NCBI RefSeq assembly: GCF_017355785.1
Contig: NZ_JAFEWE010000001.1
Location: 62,001 to 126,000 of the forward strand
Direction: 5' to 3'
DNA: 64,000 nt
Source of the DNA: Desertivirga arenae
GTDB lineage: Bacteria > Bacteroidota > Bacteroidia > Sphingobacteriales > Sphingobacteriaceae
Part shown: one piece after another, positions 8,915 through 18,055 of the stretch
How positions within the stretch are numbered: position 1 is the stretch's first letter
How the letters are laid out: every line of letters begins with the position of its first letter
Notes under the pieces: model-generated
Told to the model about the DNA's origin: nothing
Databases searched by the model: none
Seen by the model: the letters and a program-made list of their open reading frames with translations, nothing else
Made by a program: the position numbers and the translations under genes

Positions 8915-9249
8915 TAGTCGTCCTCGTAATCTAATCCAATTGCCGAGTTGTACACGGTCTGCAACTCACTTAATGCATGATTATCTCGGGCTGCTCTTGC
9001 TACCTGCATTCCTTTCTGATAGGTAGCAATGGCGTCATCTTTCCGGTCCAGCTTCTCATAAAGCCTGCCCAGGTGATAATACGTACCTACATAGCTTTCA
9101 TGATTATCTTTGAGATCTTCGAAATAGCTTAACGCTTTTTCCGGATCATTCGCTGTTAGATATTCTGTTGCCAATGCATATTTCAGGAATGGATCATTGG
9201 GTTCATTCTGAAGGAATTCAAGTAATTTCTGTAAACGACTTACACTCAT
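8914..9249 (-). CDS. Small tetratricopeptide-repeat protein
   Basis: A 111-residue soluble protein built of about two and a half TPR units. Helical repeats are visible around 16-45 (FLKYALATEYLTANDPEKALSYF) and 52-85 (GTYYHLGRLYEKLDRKDDAIATYQKG), each with the TPR pattern of small and aromatic residues. No signal peptide or catalytic motif is present. It is the first gene of a two-gene unit with chrA, its stop overlapping the chrA start. It probably mediates protein contacts; whether it acts with ChrA is unknown. Confidence 0.8.
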   Translation of the reverse strand: MSVSRLQKLLEFLQNEPNDPFLKYALATEYLTANDPEKALSYFEDLKDNHESYVGTYYHLGRLYEKLDRKDDAIATYQKGMQVARAARDNHALSELQTVYNSAIGLDYEDD

Positions 9250-9680
9250 TTGCTATATTTCAATAAAATAAGGCCTTAATGCCGGTTTTTCGATGGTCAG
9301 GCAAAGTACTATAATTTTTATATTTTGTAGAGTTAAATTTCAAAGGCAAAATTTTCCGTAAGTTTGCAAAAAATACGGGGTAGAAACATCTGCCTTTTAA
9401 TTTTTATAGTTTGTTGACAGGATCACAGGCATCATTTACAAAAGAAGGCCAGGATTAGAAGTTTGCTGCGACTCCAGCAAAAAGCATTAAAAAACAAGGG
9501 GTTATTCTACAAACCGCAGAACGGAAAATTAAAAGGATGACAACCATTGCAAAAAATAAAAACTAAATATCAGTTAAGGGATTTAGGAATAATAGGTTGT
9601 GACCTCGAATTGGTTCCAAAATTGATAGAAAATAAAGAATTAAAAGCAACAGGTTAAAGCCGTGAAGGCTTAAAACTATC
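9250..9680. other. Intergenic region upstream of the bifunctional-nuclease-family gene
   Basis: 431 bp with no convincing gene. TAAGTTTG at 9359-9366 fits the -7 consensus for + strand transcription and would give a leader of about 300 nt. Short coding-like stretches occur in different frames between about 9470 and 9657, but stops break each one. They may be relics of a decayed gene. Confidence 0.4.
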
Positions 9681-10277
9681 ATGAAGAAAATAAAATTAGA
9701 CATAGTAGGTTTATCATATAGTCAAACACAATCAGGAGCTTATGCCCTTGTTTTAGGTGAAGTAAATGGCAGAAGACGCCTCCCTATTATTATAGGTGGA
9801 TTTGAAGCTCAGGCTATTGCTATTGAAATCGAAAAGATGACTCCAAGTCGCCCCTTAACCCACGATCTTTTTAAATCTTTCGCACAATCCTACAACATAC
9901 AGATAGAAGAAGTGATTATCTATAATCTGGTAGATGGGATCTTTTATGCTAAGTTAATTTGTAACGACGGCAAAAAGACTACAGAGATCGATGCCCGTAC
10001 TTCGGATGCTATTGCCCTTGCAGTTCGCTTTGAATGTCCTATACATACCTATGAATTTATTCTGGCCACTGCGGGGATTATGATAGAAGGAAACGACTTC
10101 GTATTCCTGGAAAACATTGAATCTCCTACAGAAGAGAAGTCACCTAGCTCGCAGGGCAGCTATTCTTCTTTAAGTGACGAGGAGTTGAAAGAAAAGCTAC
10201 AACAAGCTCTTGCTGACGAAGCCTACGAGAAAGCTGCCAGCATAAGAGACGAACTTACAAAACGAAAAGCATTATAA
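9681..10277 (+). CDS. Bifunctional nuclease family protein (BFN/DUF151) with C-terminal UVR motif
   Basis: A 198-residue cytosolic protein. Residues 1-135 form the BFN/DUF151 domain, with the conserved LPIIIGGFEAQAIAIEIE and the ARTSDAIALAVRFECPI segment. Plant and archaeal members have been reported as nucleases, but bacterial function is poorly defined. The C-terminal part (about 160-196, LSDEELKEKLQQALADEAYEKAASIRDEL) resembles the UvrB/UvrC interaction helix pair, a combination common in Bacteroidota. The linker is serine-rich. The gene is followed 74 nt later by nupC and may share its transcript. Confidence 0.85.
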   Translation: MKKIKLDIVGLSYSQTQSGAYALVLGEVNGRRRLPIIIGGFEAQAIAIEIEKMTPSRPLTHDLFKSFAQSYNIQIEEVIIYNLVDGIFYAKLICNDGKKTTEIDARTSDAIALAVRFECPIHTYEFILATAGIMIEGNDFVFLENIESPTEEKSPSSQGSYSSLSDEELKEKLQQALADEAYEKAASIRDELTKRKAL

Positions 10278-10351
10278 AATATTAACAATATAAGTCCAAA
10301 CCCGAACCTTTTCCATATTTTCACGCAACACATTAATTATTTGTTCAATAC

Positions 10352-11626
10352 ATGGAGAGATTTACGGGTCTGCTGGGCATTATCTTGATTTTTGCCATTG
10401 CTTTTCTAATGTCAAATAATCGCAAAGCCATCAATTACCGCTTAGTGTTTACCGGTTTTGCCATTCAAATTCTACTTGCTGTTTTTATTCTTAAAGTTCC
10501 GGTGGGAAAAACCATTTTTGCCTGGCTTGGAGCTGCCGTTACTAAAGTGCTTGATTTTTCCCAGGCTGGTGCATCTTTCGTTTTTGGCCCTCTTGTAAAC
10601 CGCGATTACATGGGAAAAGCCTTTGGAGTGGGCAATGAATTTGTGTTTTTCTTTAGTATTATCCCCACTATTATCTTCGTAGCCGTTCTGGTGAGCGTGG
10701 CCTATTATTTAGGGATCATGCAGAGAGTGGTGAAGTTCTTCGCTTTTATCGTTTATAAATTAATGGGAGTTTCAGGAGCAGAGGCCTTGTCTAACGTAGC
10801 GAGTGCATTTGTAGGCCAGGTAGAAGCCCAAATTATGATAAAGCCTTACTTGCGGGGTATGACAATGTCTGAACTTCTTGCCTCTATGGCTGGGAGTATG
10901 GCATGTATCGCTGGCGGGGTAATGGCCGTATATATCGCGCTTGGTGTGCCTGCAGAATATCTGATCGCAGCTAGTATTATGGCTGCACCGGCAGCTCTGG
11001 TGATCTCTAAAATAGTTTGGCCCGAGACCGAGGTATCTGAAACCAAAGGGCAAGTGTCGTTGGAAATCAAGAAAACTAACGCTAACCTTGTTGATGCAAT
11101 TTCACATGGAGCTAGCGACGGTTTAAAGGTTGGTCTGAACGTGATTGCGATGCTTATCGGCTTTATTGCAATCATAGCATTATTAGATTATATTTTAGGA
11201 TGGATAGGACTTGGACTTGGTCACCTGGGACTTTCTTTATCCTTTATAGGTATTGATATCAATCATCTCAGCTTAAATCAGATCCTTGGCAGTCTGTTCT
11301 CCGTCTTTGCCTGGGCCATGGGCGTTCCTGGTAAAGATATTCATACTGCAGGTTCTTTAATGGGGACCAAGATGGTGATCAACGAGTTTGTTGCTTATCT
11401 AGATTTGGCAAAAGTTAAAGGTTCGATTGATCCTAAGACCTTAATAATTACCAGTTTTGCTTTATGTGGATTTGCAAATTTCAGCTCTATCGCTATTCAG
11501 GTGGGAGGCATTGGCGAGCTTGCACCTGAAAGACGCGTTGATCTTGCAAAGCTTGGTGTTAAGGCGCTGATCTGTGGAACTTTAGCTTCCTATCTTTCTG
11601 CAACTATTGCAGGAATAATGCTTTAA
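10352..11626 (+). CDS. nupC: NupC-type concentrative nucleoside transporter (CNT family)
   Basis: A 424-residue inner membrane protein with about ten hydrophobic segments. The conserved CNT regions are present: GVSGAEALSNVASAFVGQVEAQ in the first half, the central SMAGSMACIAGGVMAVYIALGVP loop, and a C-terminal GSLMGTKMVINEFVAYLDL followed by ALCGFANFSSIAIQVGGIGEL. These correspond to the nucleoside and sodium binding hairpins of characterised CNTs, which import nucleosides with Na+ or H+. Length is typical. It stands alone or follows the BFN gene, and no terminator is obvious after it. Confidence 0.93.
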   Translation: MERFTGLLGIILIFAIAFLMSNNRKAINYRLVFTGFAIQILLAVFILKVPVGKTIFAWLGAAVTKVLDFSQAGASFVFGPLVNRDYMGKAFGVGNEFVFFFSIIPTIIFVAVLVSVAYYLGIMQRVVKFFAFIVYKLMGVSGAEALSNVASAFVGQVEAQIMIKPYLRGMTMSELLASMAGSMACIAGGVMAVYIALGVPAEYLIAASIMAAPAALVISKIVWPETEVSETKGQVSLEIKKTNANLVDAISHGASDGLKVGLNVIAMLIGFIAIIALLDYILGWIGLGLGHLGLSLSFIGIDINHLSLNQILGSLFSVFAWAMGVPGKDIHTAGSLMGTKMVINEFVAYLDLAKVKGSIDPKTLIITSFALCGFANFSSIAIQVGGIGELAPERRVDLAKLGVKALICGTLASYLSATIAGIML

Positions 11627-11834
11627 TTCAACTAAAAGACAATGTAAAGCTTATAATATAAGAAACATTTGTCCATAGAAAACCTTTATTAAATCAAGCC
11701 AGGATAGTATCTTGCGGCGTAACATTTTTCTGTTCATTCCCGTAATGACTGATGTTACACCTATGGCGGAAGTAGTGGTTTGGTTAGACGTATTTTGAAG
11801 AGAGCTTTCGTCTTAAATTGAAACATATACCGTA

Positions 11835-12200
11835 ATGAAAATTCTTATTGCTGAGGATGACTTATTAATGCTAAAAACTTTAGAGTACCGGTTAAAGAAA
11901 GACGGGCATGAAGTGATTGTGTCGAGAGACGGAATGGAAGCATTAGAAAAAATTGAAGAAGCATCGCCAGATCTAATTATCACCGACATTATGATGCCCT
12001 ATTCATCAGGGTTGGAAATTGCCGGAGCTGTGAGACAAAAATCCAGTACACCTATCATTATTTTGTCGGGAATGGGACAAGAAAACGTTGTATTGGAAGC
12101 ATTTAAACTTGGAGTAGACGATTATATCACAAAACCTTTCAGTCCGAATGAGCTAATCGTCCGAGTAAGAAGATTTATGTTTGCGAATGCAGTGAGATAA
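11835..12200 (+). CDS. Single-domain response regulator (REC), first gene of glycan operon
   Basis: A 121-residue protein consisting only of a receiver domain. The acidic pair D8/D9, phosphoacceptor D51 (in TDIMMP), S78 and K100 (in TKPF) are all present, so phosphorylation is expected. There is no output domain, so it must act by protein contact. It lies 13 nt upstream of the HEAT-repeat membrane gene and heads the run of genes up to the histidine kinase ending at 20500. It could switch the glycosyltransferase machinery post-translationally, as stand-alone receivers do elsewhere. That role is an inference from position. Confidence 0.9.
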   Translation: MKILIAEDDLLMLKTLEYRLKKDGHEVIVSRDGMEALEKIEEASPDLIITDIMMPYSSGLEIAGAVRQKSSTPIIILSGMGQENVVLEAFKLGVDDYITKPFSPNELIVRVRRFMFANAVR

Positions 12201-12213
12201 CTAATCCACCTTC

Positions 12214-13326
12214 ATGGGTCATTCACTAATTACCATATCGATTCAACTCCCTGATGCTAGTTCTTTCTTAAGTTCTGAAACTCATAGTTTAATCAAGGCG
12301 GTTATTTTTTTACTGGCACTGATGACTGGTTTGCTGGTATATATCCTGATCTCTTTACTATTTAAGAATCGAAGGGAACGCCTGAGAAAGCGCCTATCAA
12401 GGATAACAGACCTTCTGATACAACGCATGCTCTTCAATGAGGATCAGGAATTCGCTGGAAACCTTACTTCCGGGGCAGGACGTTTTTTAAAGCTTAAAAC
12501 CTTTAGGAACCTTCTTATCGAGGAGCTTGTCAGAGCTAAAAAAAACTTTTCCGGCGTTGCTGCTAATAACCTTCAGTTACTATACCAGGAATGCGACCTG
12601 AGCAACGATTCCTATCAGAAACTTGTAAGCCGCAGATGGTATTTGAAAGCTATGGGGATTCAGGAGTTGGCAGAAATGGGACAAAACAAATCGTTCGACC
12701 TGATTTTTGAACTAACGAATCATAGCAATGAGCAGGTTCGTATGGAAGCTCAAAATGCTGTAGTTAAATTTTCGGGTCTTACCGGTCTTAACTTTCTTGA
12801 CTTTCTAACCTATCCCCTGTCTGACTGGCAACAGATCCAGTTGATCAACCAACTTGGAGATGTGGATCAGAATGCATCTGATTATATTAGAAAGTGGATA
12901 GGCTCCTCCAATAACTCTGTAGTTATATTCTCATTAAAGCTTGCGGCCAGATACCATCATTTTGAGTTGCATGACCGCGTAGCGCTTTGTCTAACCCATC
13001 CCTCTGAAGAAGTAAGATACCATGCCATAAAAACCCTGAAGGAAATCTTTGATGAAAACACTTCTGCCAACCTGGTAAAGTTATATGATGCAGAAGGACT
13101 TAGAAATCAGTTAGTGATCCTTGAGGTGCTTCAAAATATTGGAACCGAAAAGGAATTGCCATTCCTGGAAAGAGAATTCACAAGGGATCAGAATGAGATA
13201 AGACTGGCGGCCGGACGAGCCATTGCGAGGGTGGCAGATATGCAGTACCTGGAATCGAGAAGTGTAAGTACAGAATATCCCTGGACTGAAATTATTCAAC
13301 AAATTAAAGGAGAACTAAGGAAATGA
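12214..13326 (+). CDS. Membrane-anchored HEAT-repeat protein
   Basis: A 370-residue protein. One membrane helix at about 25-50 is followed by a strongly basic stretch (KNRRERLRKRLSRI), placing the rest in the cytoplasm. From about residue 145 to 345 there is a series of paired helices with HEAT/PBS-lyase-type character: LTNHSNEQVRMEAQNAV, LTHPSEEVRYHAIKTL and TRDQNEIRLAAGRAI are three clear units. No catalytic motif is visible. It overlaps the glycosyltransferase start by 4 nt. A scaffold linking the receiver protein to the glycosyltransferase at the inner membrane is plausible but unproven. Confidence 0.8.
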   Translation: MGHSLITISIQLPDASSFLSSETHSLIKAVIFLLALMTGLLVYILISLLFKNRRERLRKRLSRITDLLIQRMLFNEDQEFAGNLTSGAGRFLKLKTFRNLLIEELVRAKKNFSGVAANNLQLLYQECDLSNDSYQKLVSRRWYLKAMGIQELAEMGQNKSFDLIFELTNHSNEQVRMEAQNAVVKFSGLTGLNFLDFLTYPLSDWQQIQLINQLGDVDQNASDYIRKWIGSSNNSVVIFSLKLAARYHHFELHDRVALCLTHPSEEVRYHAIKTLKEIFDENTSANLVKLYDAEGLRNQLVILEVLQNIGTEKELPFLEREFTRDQNEIRLAAGRAIARVADMQYLESRSVSTEYPWTEIIQQIKGELRK

Positions 13327-14750
13327 GTTGGCAAACATTTATAGTAGACTTTTTCACTTATGGGATATTATTGTATTCTGTAGCTCTCCTGTCATCTTAC
13401 GTTTTCATTGCCCTTTATTCAGTCGGTATAACGCGTGATCATTTGAGAAAGAACACGTTCACAGACTACAGGATCTTAGCATCCTCAGACCAATTGCCGG
13501 GTTTGAGTATCCTTGCCCCTGCTTATAATGAAGGCAATACCATAATAGAGAATGTTAGATCGCTGCTATCTATCCACTACAATAATGTGGAGCTGGTAGT
13601 TATTAATGATGGTAGCAAAGACGATTGCCTGCAGAAGCTAATTGAAGGTTATAACCTTTACAAGACCGACCACTTCGTAAATGAGCAACTATCTACAAAA
13701 AAGGTTCGAGGAGTCTACAGGAGCCATAACCCGGTATATAATAAGCTTATAGTTGTTGATAAGGAGAATGGAGGAAAAGCAGATGCCCTGAATGTGGGGA
13801 TTAATATTGCCTCTAAAGATTACATTGTTTGCATAGACGTTGACTGTATTTTAGAGCAAGATGCCCTGCTAAAAATGGCGCTTCCATTTATGGAACATCC
13901 GGGCAAGAGAGTAATAGCATCTGGTGGAGTAGTTAGGATTGTGAACGACTGTGTGGTGAAAAACGGGAAGATCCTTAAGATAAACCTTCCTGAGAGCTTC
14001 ATTCCGCGTATGCAGACCCTGGAATATATTCGCGCATTTTTATTAGGAAGAATGGCCTGGAGCAGAATGAATGGACTGCTCCTTATTTCCGGAGCATTTG
14101 GAGCATTTGACAAGGAAATTGTAATTAAATGTGGGGGCTACAATCATAAAACCGTTGGCGAAGACATGGAACTGGTAGTAAGGATGCGCCGTTACATGGA
14201 AGAGCGGAAGGAGCCCTACAAGGTAACCTACATCCCTGATCCGCTTTGCTGGACAGAAGCACCTAACTCCTTTCAGATCTTAGGCAGACAAAGGAACAGA
14301 TGGACTCGTGGCACTATTGAAACTCTATGGTTCCACCGGAAAATGTTCTTTAATCCCAAATACGGATTTCTTGGCCTTGTGAGTTACCCTTATTGGTTCT
14401 TTTTTGAGTTTCTGGCACCGATCATTGAGTTTGTAGGATTCATAGCCTTATTCTTCTTTGCGATCTTCGGGCTAATAGACTGGGTTGTATTCTTGTCGCT
14501 GTTTGCCTTCATTTTGAGCTTTGGACTTTTATATTCCATGTTTGCTATCTTCATCGAAGTAATAACCTACAACCAATATAACAGGACCAGGGACATATTT
14601 AAGCTGATATTAACAGCTATTGCTGAGCCATTTATTTTTCATCCATTTGTTGTCTGGTCGGCCATCAAAGGTAATATAGACCTTGTACAGAAAAAGAATT
14701 CATGGGGGGAGATGACAAGACAAGGTTTCGCAAAGCCAAAAACGAGTTAA
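13323..14750 (+). CDS. Processive family 2 glycosyltransferase, membrane-bound
   Basis: A 475-residue inner membrane enzyme. An N-terminal helix (about 10-33) precedes a GT-A domain with LAPAYNEGNTI, the VVINDGSKDD nucleotide-binding motif, a DVD metal site (VCIDVDC), the GEDMEL acceptor/base motif and RQRNRWTRG, the Q-x-x-R-W signature of processive synthases. Four or so C-terminal helices follow (about 350-450). The layout is like PgaC/IcaA, hyaluronan synthase and cellulose synthase-like enzymes, which polymerise and translocate a polysaccharide. The sugar cannot be predicted. It is translationally coupled to the HEAT gene and lies 1 nt before the sulfatase gene. Confidence 0.9.
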   Translation: MSWQTFIVDFFTYGILLYSVALLSSYVFIALYSVGITRDHLRKNTFTDYRILASSDQLPGLSILAPAYNEGNTIIENVRSLLSIHYNNVELVVINDGSKDDCLQKLIEGYNLYKTDHFVNEQLSTKKVRGVYRSHNPVYNKLIVVDKENGGKADALNVGINIASKDYIVCIDVDCILEQDALLKMALPFMEHPGKRVIASGGVVRIVNDCVVKNGKILKINLPESFIPRMQTLEYIRAFLLGRMAWSRMNGLLLISGAFGAFDKEIVIKCGGYNHKTVGEDMELVVRMRRYMEERKEPYKVTYIPDPLCWTEAPNSFQILGRQRNRWTRGTIETLWFHRKMFFNPKYGFLGLVSYPYWFFFEFLAPIIEFVGFIALFFFAIFGLIDWVVFLSLFAFILSFGLLYSMFAIFIEVITYNQYNRTRDIFKLILTAIAEPFIFHPFVVWSAIKGNIDLVQKKNSWGEMTRQGFAKPKTS

Positions 14751-14751
14751 T

Positions 14752-16803
14752 ATGAAGACTGGTACTACTAGTAAGCATAAAAGTCTGGAAAAATTTTATC
14801 TGGCTTGCAAAGATTTTGCGGCTATTTCCCTTACATTACTGATTCTGATTTTAGTGATCAGGATTGTTGAATTTATTTATAACGGTGTTGTTCATCAGTT
14901 TCCCCAACCATTCTTTTTATCCTTAATAGGTGGTTTGATCAACAGTACAGGGTTATGGTTCAAGTATCAGTTTTTCTTTTGGCTGCTGTATATCCTGGTA
15001 TACCAGGTTCGCCCTAAATTGGCGCAAGGAATACTTATTGTTATTTTCACTATCATAACGCTGATTGAAATTGCTTTAATAAGATATTTTTCTGAAGCTT
15101 TAATCCCTCTTGGAGCTGATGTATTTGGCTACTCGAGGGAGGAAATTATGCAAACGCTTGGTTCGGCGGGCGCTTTTTCCTTACTGTCGCTTTCCTTTTT
15201 CTTAATCGCCGTAACGGTGATCGTAACTGTGCTATATCGTTTAAAGAAAGGTTTAAGACCATCAAAGCTGCTTGCCTTAATGATTCCCTTAGTGTCATTC
15301 ATTTTTCTATTAAGCGGATTCTCTTCGTCAATTTATCCCTCATCATTCACCTCAGACTTTACGAATAACCTCGTCATCAATAAATCAGACTTCTTTTACG
15401 GCGAACTTTATAAACATTACTTTCCAGGTGAAGTTGAAACAGATATCTATGATGACGGCTATTTGGGAATGTTCAGCGATTCAATGGATAAGCAGCCACA
15501 GGGTTTTACTTATGTAGACAGGAAACAGTTTCCATTTCTTCATAAGGGGGATACCTCGAATGTATTGTCTCCTTTCTTTCGCAAAGGAAATACGAAACCG
15601 AATATTGTAATAATTCTTGTGGAGGGTCTTGGGAGAGCCTTTAGTAATGACGATGCCTATCTTGGAAGTTTTACCCCCTTCCTGGATTCCTTATCTACGA
15701 AAAGTATTTACTTTTCTAACTTTCTTAGTTCAGGAGGACGTACTTTTGCTGCATTACCCTCAATTCTGGCGTCATTGCCTTTTGGTAAAAATGGATTTCT
15801 TGAATTAGGAGAAAAAGCACCACAACATTTATCACTGTTAACTATTCTTAAGAGTTCGGGCTACCAGACCTCCTTTTATTACGGCGGAGATGCTCGTTTT
15901 GACAAGATGAATGTGTTCTTGAGAAAAAATAAGATAGACGAGATAAAGGATATTGCAAGCTTCCCTTCCGGGTACTCGAAATTGCCGGCTCAAAATGGTT
16001 TTAGCTGGGGATATACCGACAAAGACCTTTATAAATGGTATCTTAATTCAAGACCTGCAGATAGCCGGTCTCCTCAAATGAGTATACTTCTTACTGTAGC
16101 ATCCCACAGTCCCTTTCTGTTGAATGAGCAAGGTAAATACTTTAAGGTTTTCGACAAGCATATACAGAAATTGGGGCTTAACGCAGAAAAAACAAAGGAA
16201 TATCAGGCATATAAATACCAATATTCCAGCATTTTGTATACCGACGATGCTCTAAGATCGTTCATCAATGAGTATAAAAAACGTTCTGATTTCGGAAATA
16301 CTATATTTTTGATTACAGGCGATCACCGGATGCCCGAAATTCCGATGAGCTCCAAAATTGATCGCTACCATGTGCCTTTGATCATCTATTCTCCCCTGTT
16401 GGAAAGAACAGCTAAAATTGAATCGGTGTCAACTCATTTTGATATTGCGCCTAGCCTGCTTAGCTTCTTAAGGCAAGACTATCAGGTGAATATTCCTTCT
16501 GTCAATACATGGCTTGGTAAAGGGCTGGATACCAGCCGTTCTTTCAGAAACGTACATTCGGCTCCCCTAATTCAAACCAAGACAGCATTTAACGACTATA
16601 TTTCTGGTGATTACCATTTGAATGGGCAAATGGTGTATAAGCTTTCAAATAACATGGAGGAAGAAAAAGTAGAAGATAAAAATATATTGTTGAGGTTGAA
16701 TAGCCAGTTTAATGAGTTCAAAAGCAAAAACAATAAAATGGCTTTAAAACAAAGTTTGATTCCGGACTCGATCTATCAGAAATACTCTCCTCAAAAAAAA
16801 TAA
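14752..16803 (+). CDS. LTA-synthase-like membrane sulfatase/phosphotransferase
   Basis: A 683-residue protein. About five N-terminal helices (20-45, 58-85, 95-125, 135-165, 175-200) precede a large periplasmic alkaline-phosphatase-superfamily domain (about 285-600). Metal-site residues seen are E291 in LVEGLGR, candidate nucleophile T331 in GGRTFAALPS, and D524/H525 in ITGDHRMPE. This is the architecture of lipoteichoic acid synthase and OpgB/MdoB, which transfer phosphoglycerol, and of phosphoethanolamine transferases. In a Gram-negative operon with a polysaccharide synthase it probably decorates the glycan with a phospho-substituent; the donor is unknown. It lies between the glycosyltransferase and the outer membrane protein gene. 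Confidence 0.85.
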   Translation: MKTGTTSKHKSLEKFYLACKDFAAISLTLLILILVIRIVEFIYNGVVHQFPQPFFLSLIGGLINSTGLWFKYQFFFWLLYILVYQVRPKLAQGILIVIFTIITLIEIALIRYFSEALIPLGADVFGYSREEIMQTLGSAGAFSLLSLSFFLIAVTVIVTVLYRLKKGLRPSKLLALMIPLVSFIFLLSGFSSSIYPSSFTSDFTNNLVINKSDFFYGELYKHYFPGEVETDIYDDGYLGMFSDSMDKQPQGFTYVDRKQFPFLHKGDTSNVLSPFFRKGNTKPNIVIILVEGLGRAFSNDDAYLGSFTPFLDSLSTKSIYFSNFLSSGGRTFAALPSILASLPFGKNGFLELGEKAPQHLSLLTILKSSGYQTSFYYGGDARFDKMNVFLRKNKIDEIKDIASFPSGYSKLPAQNGFSWGYTDKDLYKWYLNSRPADSRSPQMSILLTVASHSPFLLNEQGKYFKVFDKHIQKLGLNAEKTKEYQAYKYQYSSILYTDDALRSFINEYKKRSDFGNTIFLITGDHRMPEIPMSSKIDRYHVPLIIYSPLLERTAKIESVSTHFDIAPSLLSFLRQDYQVNIPSVNTWLGKGLDTSRSFRNVHSAPLIQTKTAFNDYISGDYHLNGQMVYKLSNNMEEEKVEDKNILLRLNSQFNEFKSKNNKMALKQSLIPDSIYQKYSPQKK

Positions 16804-16813
16804 GAAGCATTGT

Positions 16814-18055
16814 ATGAGCAAAAAGTATCTAATTATAATTGCCTCAATCCTGTTTTCACTGCAGCATCTGACTGCTCAGGAAAAGCTTTCATCTGATTCG
16901 CTTTTTCAACTGGCACGTGAGGCAGCTTTCGATAAAAAAGATTACTCTACAGCTATTGAACTATCTAAAAGAGCTCTTAAACAAAGTCCGGATTACACGG
17001 ATATACAGGTGTTTTTAGGACGTGTGTATACCTGGAATGACAAACCCGATAGTGCAAGGGCAGTATTTGAACAGGTACTTCAGCGTAAGCCAGGAAATGA
17101 AGATGCATCTTTCGCTTATGCTAGTCTTGAGTTTTGGAATAATAACTCGAATAAAGCGCTTTCAATTGCCGAGAACGGATTAAGCACAAGTCCTGATTCT
17201 AAAGATCTCTTACTAATTAAATCTAAGATCCTGAACGATCTGGGTAAACCGACAGAAGCCAGTAATACTATAGCTTACTTGCTGAAAAAAGATCCTAAAA
17301 ATACAGAAGCAAGGGCACTGGCAGAACGACTGAAAGAAAACTCTTCCAAAAACAAAATAGGTGTAGGATATGACTTTGTATACTTCGACGAGCAGTTTAG
17401 CGATCCATGGCATCTGGCAAGTATAGACTATGGCCGGCAAACTCCAATAGGATCTGTAACAGCGCGGCTCAATTATGCAAACCGTTTTTCCGATAACGGA
17501 ACACAAGTAGAATTAGAAGCTTATCCGAGTATCTCTAAAACTTTTTATGCCTACGTGGGAGCTGGCTATTCAGGCGACGTAGGGATATTCCCTAAATACA
17601 GGGCGGGGTTCTCCTTATATGCAAACCTGCCTTCTTCGTTTGAAGCGGAAGCCGGTATAAGGTTCCTTCATTTCACTGACAATACAACCGTATATACATT
17701 GTCAGCCGGCAAATACGTGAAGAACTATTGGTTTAATTTCAGGACCTACCTTACCCCTTCAGGAAATGATATATCTCAGTCTTATGCACTGACCTTCCGC
17801 TATTACTACGGTGGATCAGACGACTATTTTAGTGTTGGCGCAGGAACAGGGATTTCTCCTGATGAAACCAGCAATAATATATTGCTTAATACAGGTTATA
17901 AACTTCGTTCCAATAATATAACGGGGTCTTTCAGGCATCTTTTTAACCGTACAAATGTTTTGGCGTTGAATGCATCCTGGCAAAACCAGGAATATAGAAG
18001 GGATACAAGAGGGAACCAATTTACCGTAGGCTTAGGTTATCAAAAAAGATTCTAA
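16814..18055 (+). CDS. TPR plus YaiO-like outer membrane beta-barrel protein
   Basis: A 413-residue protein with a clear signal peptide (about 1-22, ending LTAQ). Residues 25-170 are TPR-like repeats (YSTAIELSKRALKQSPDYTDIQVFLGRVY is one). From about 180 alternating hydrophobic/polar strands rich in aromatic residues run to the final GYQKRF, a typical barrel end with terminal phenylalanine. This TPR-then-barrel layout parallels PgaA and AlgK/AlgE export systems, and the barrel resembles YaiO of E. coli, which sits beside the glycosyltransferase gene yaiP. It is the likely outer membrane exit for the operon's product. Its stop overlaps the next start by 1 nt. Confidence 0.85.
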   Translation: MSKKYLIIIASILFSLQHLTAQEKLSSDSLFQLAREAAFDKKDYSTAIELSKRALKQSPDYTDIQVFLGRVYTWNDKPDSARAVFEQVLQRKPGNEDASFAYASLEFWNNNSNKALSIAENGLSTSPDSKDLLLIKSKILNDLGKPTEASNTIAYLLKKDPKNTEARALAERLKENSSKNKIGVGYDFVYFDEQFSDPWHLASIDYGRQTPIGSVTARLNYANRFSDNGTQVELEAYPSISKTFYAYVGAGYSGDVGIFPKYRAGFSLYANLPSSFEAEAGIRFLHFTDNTTVYTLSAGKYVKNYWFNFRTYLTPSGNDISQSYALTFRYYYGGSDDYFSVGAGTGISPDETSNNILLNTGYKLRSNNITGSFRHLFNRTNVLALNASWQNQEYRRDTRGNQFTVGLGYQKRF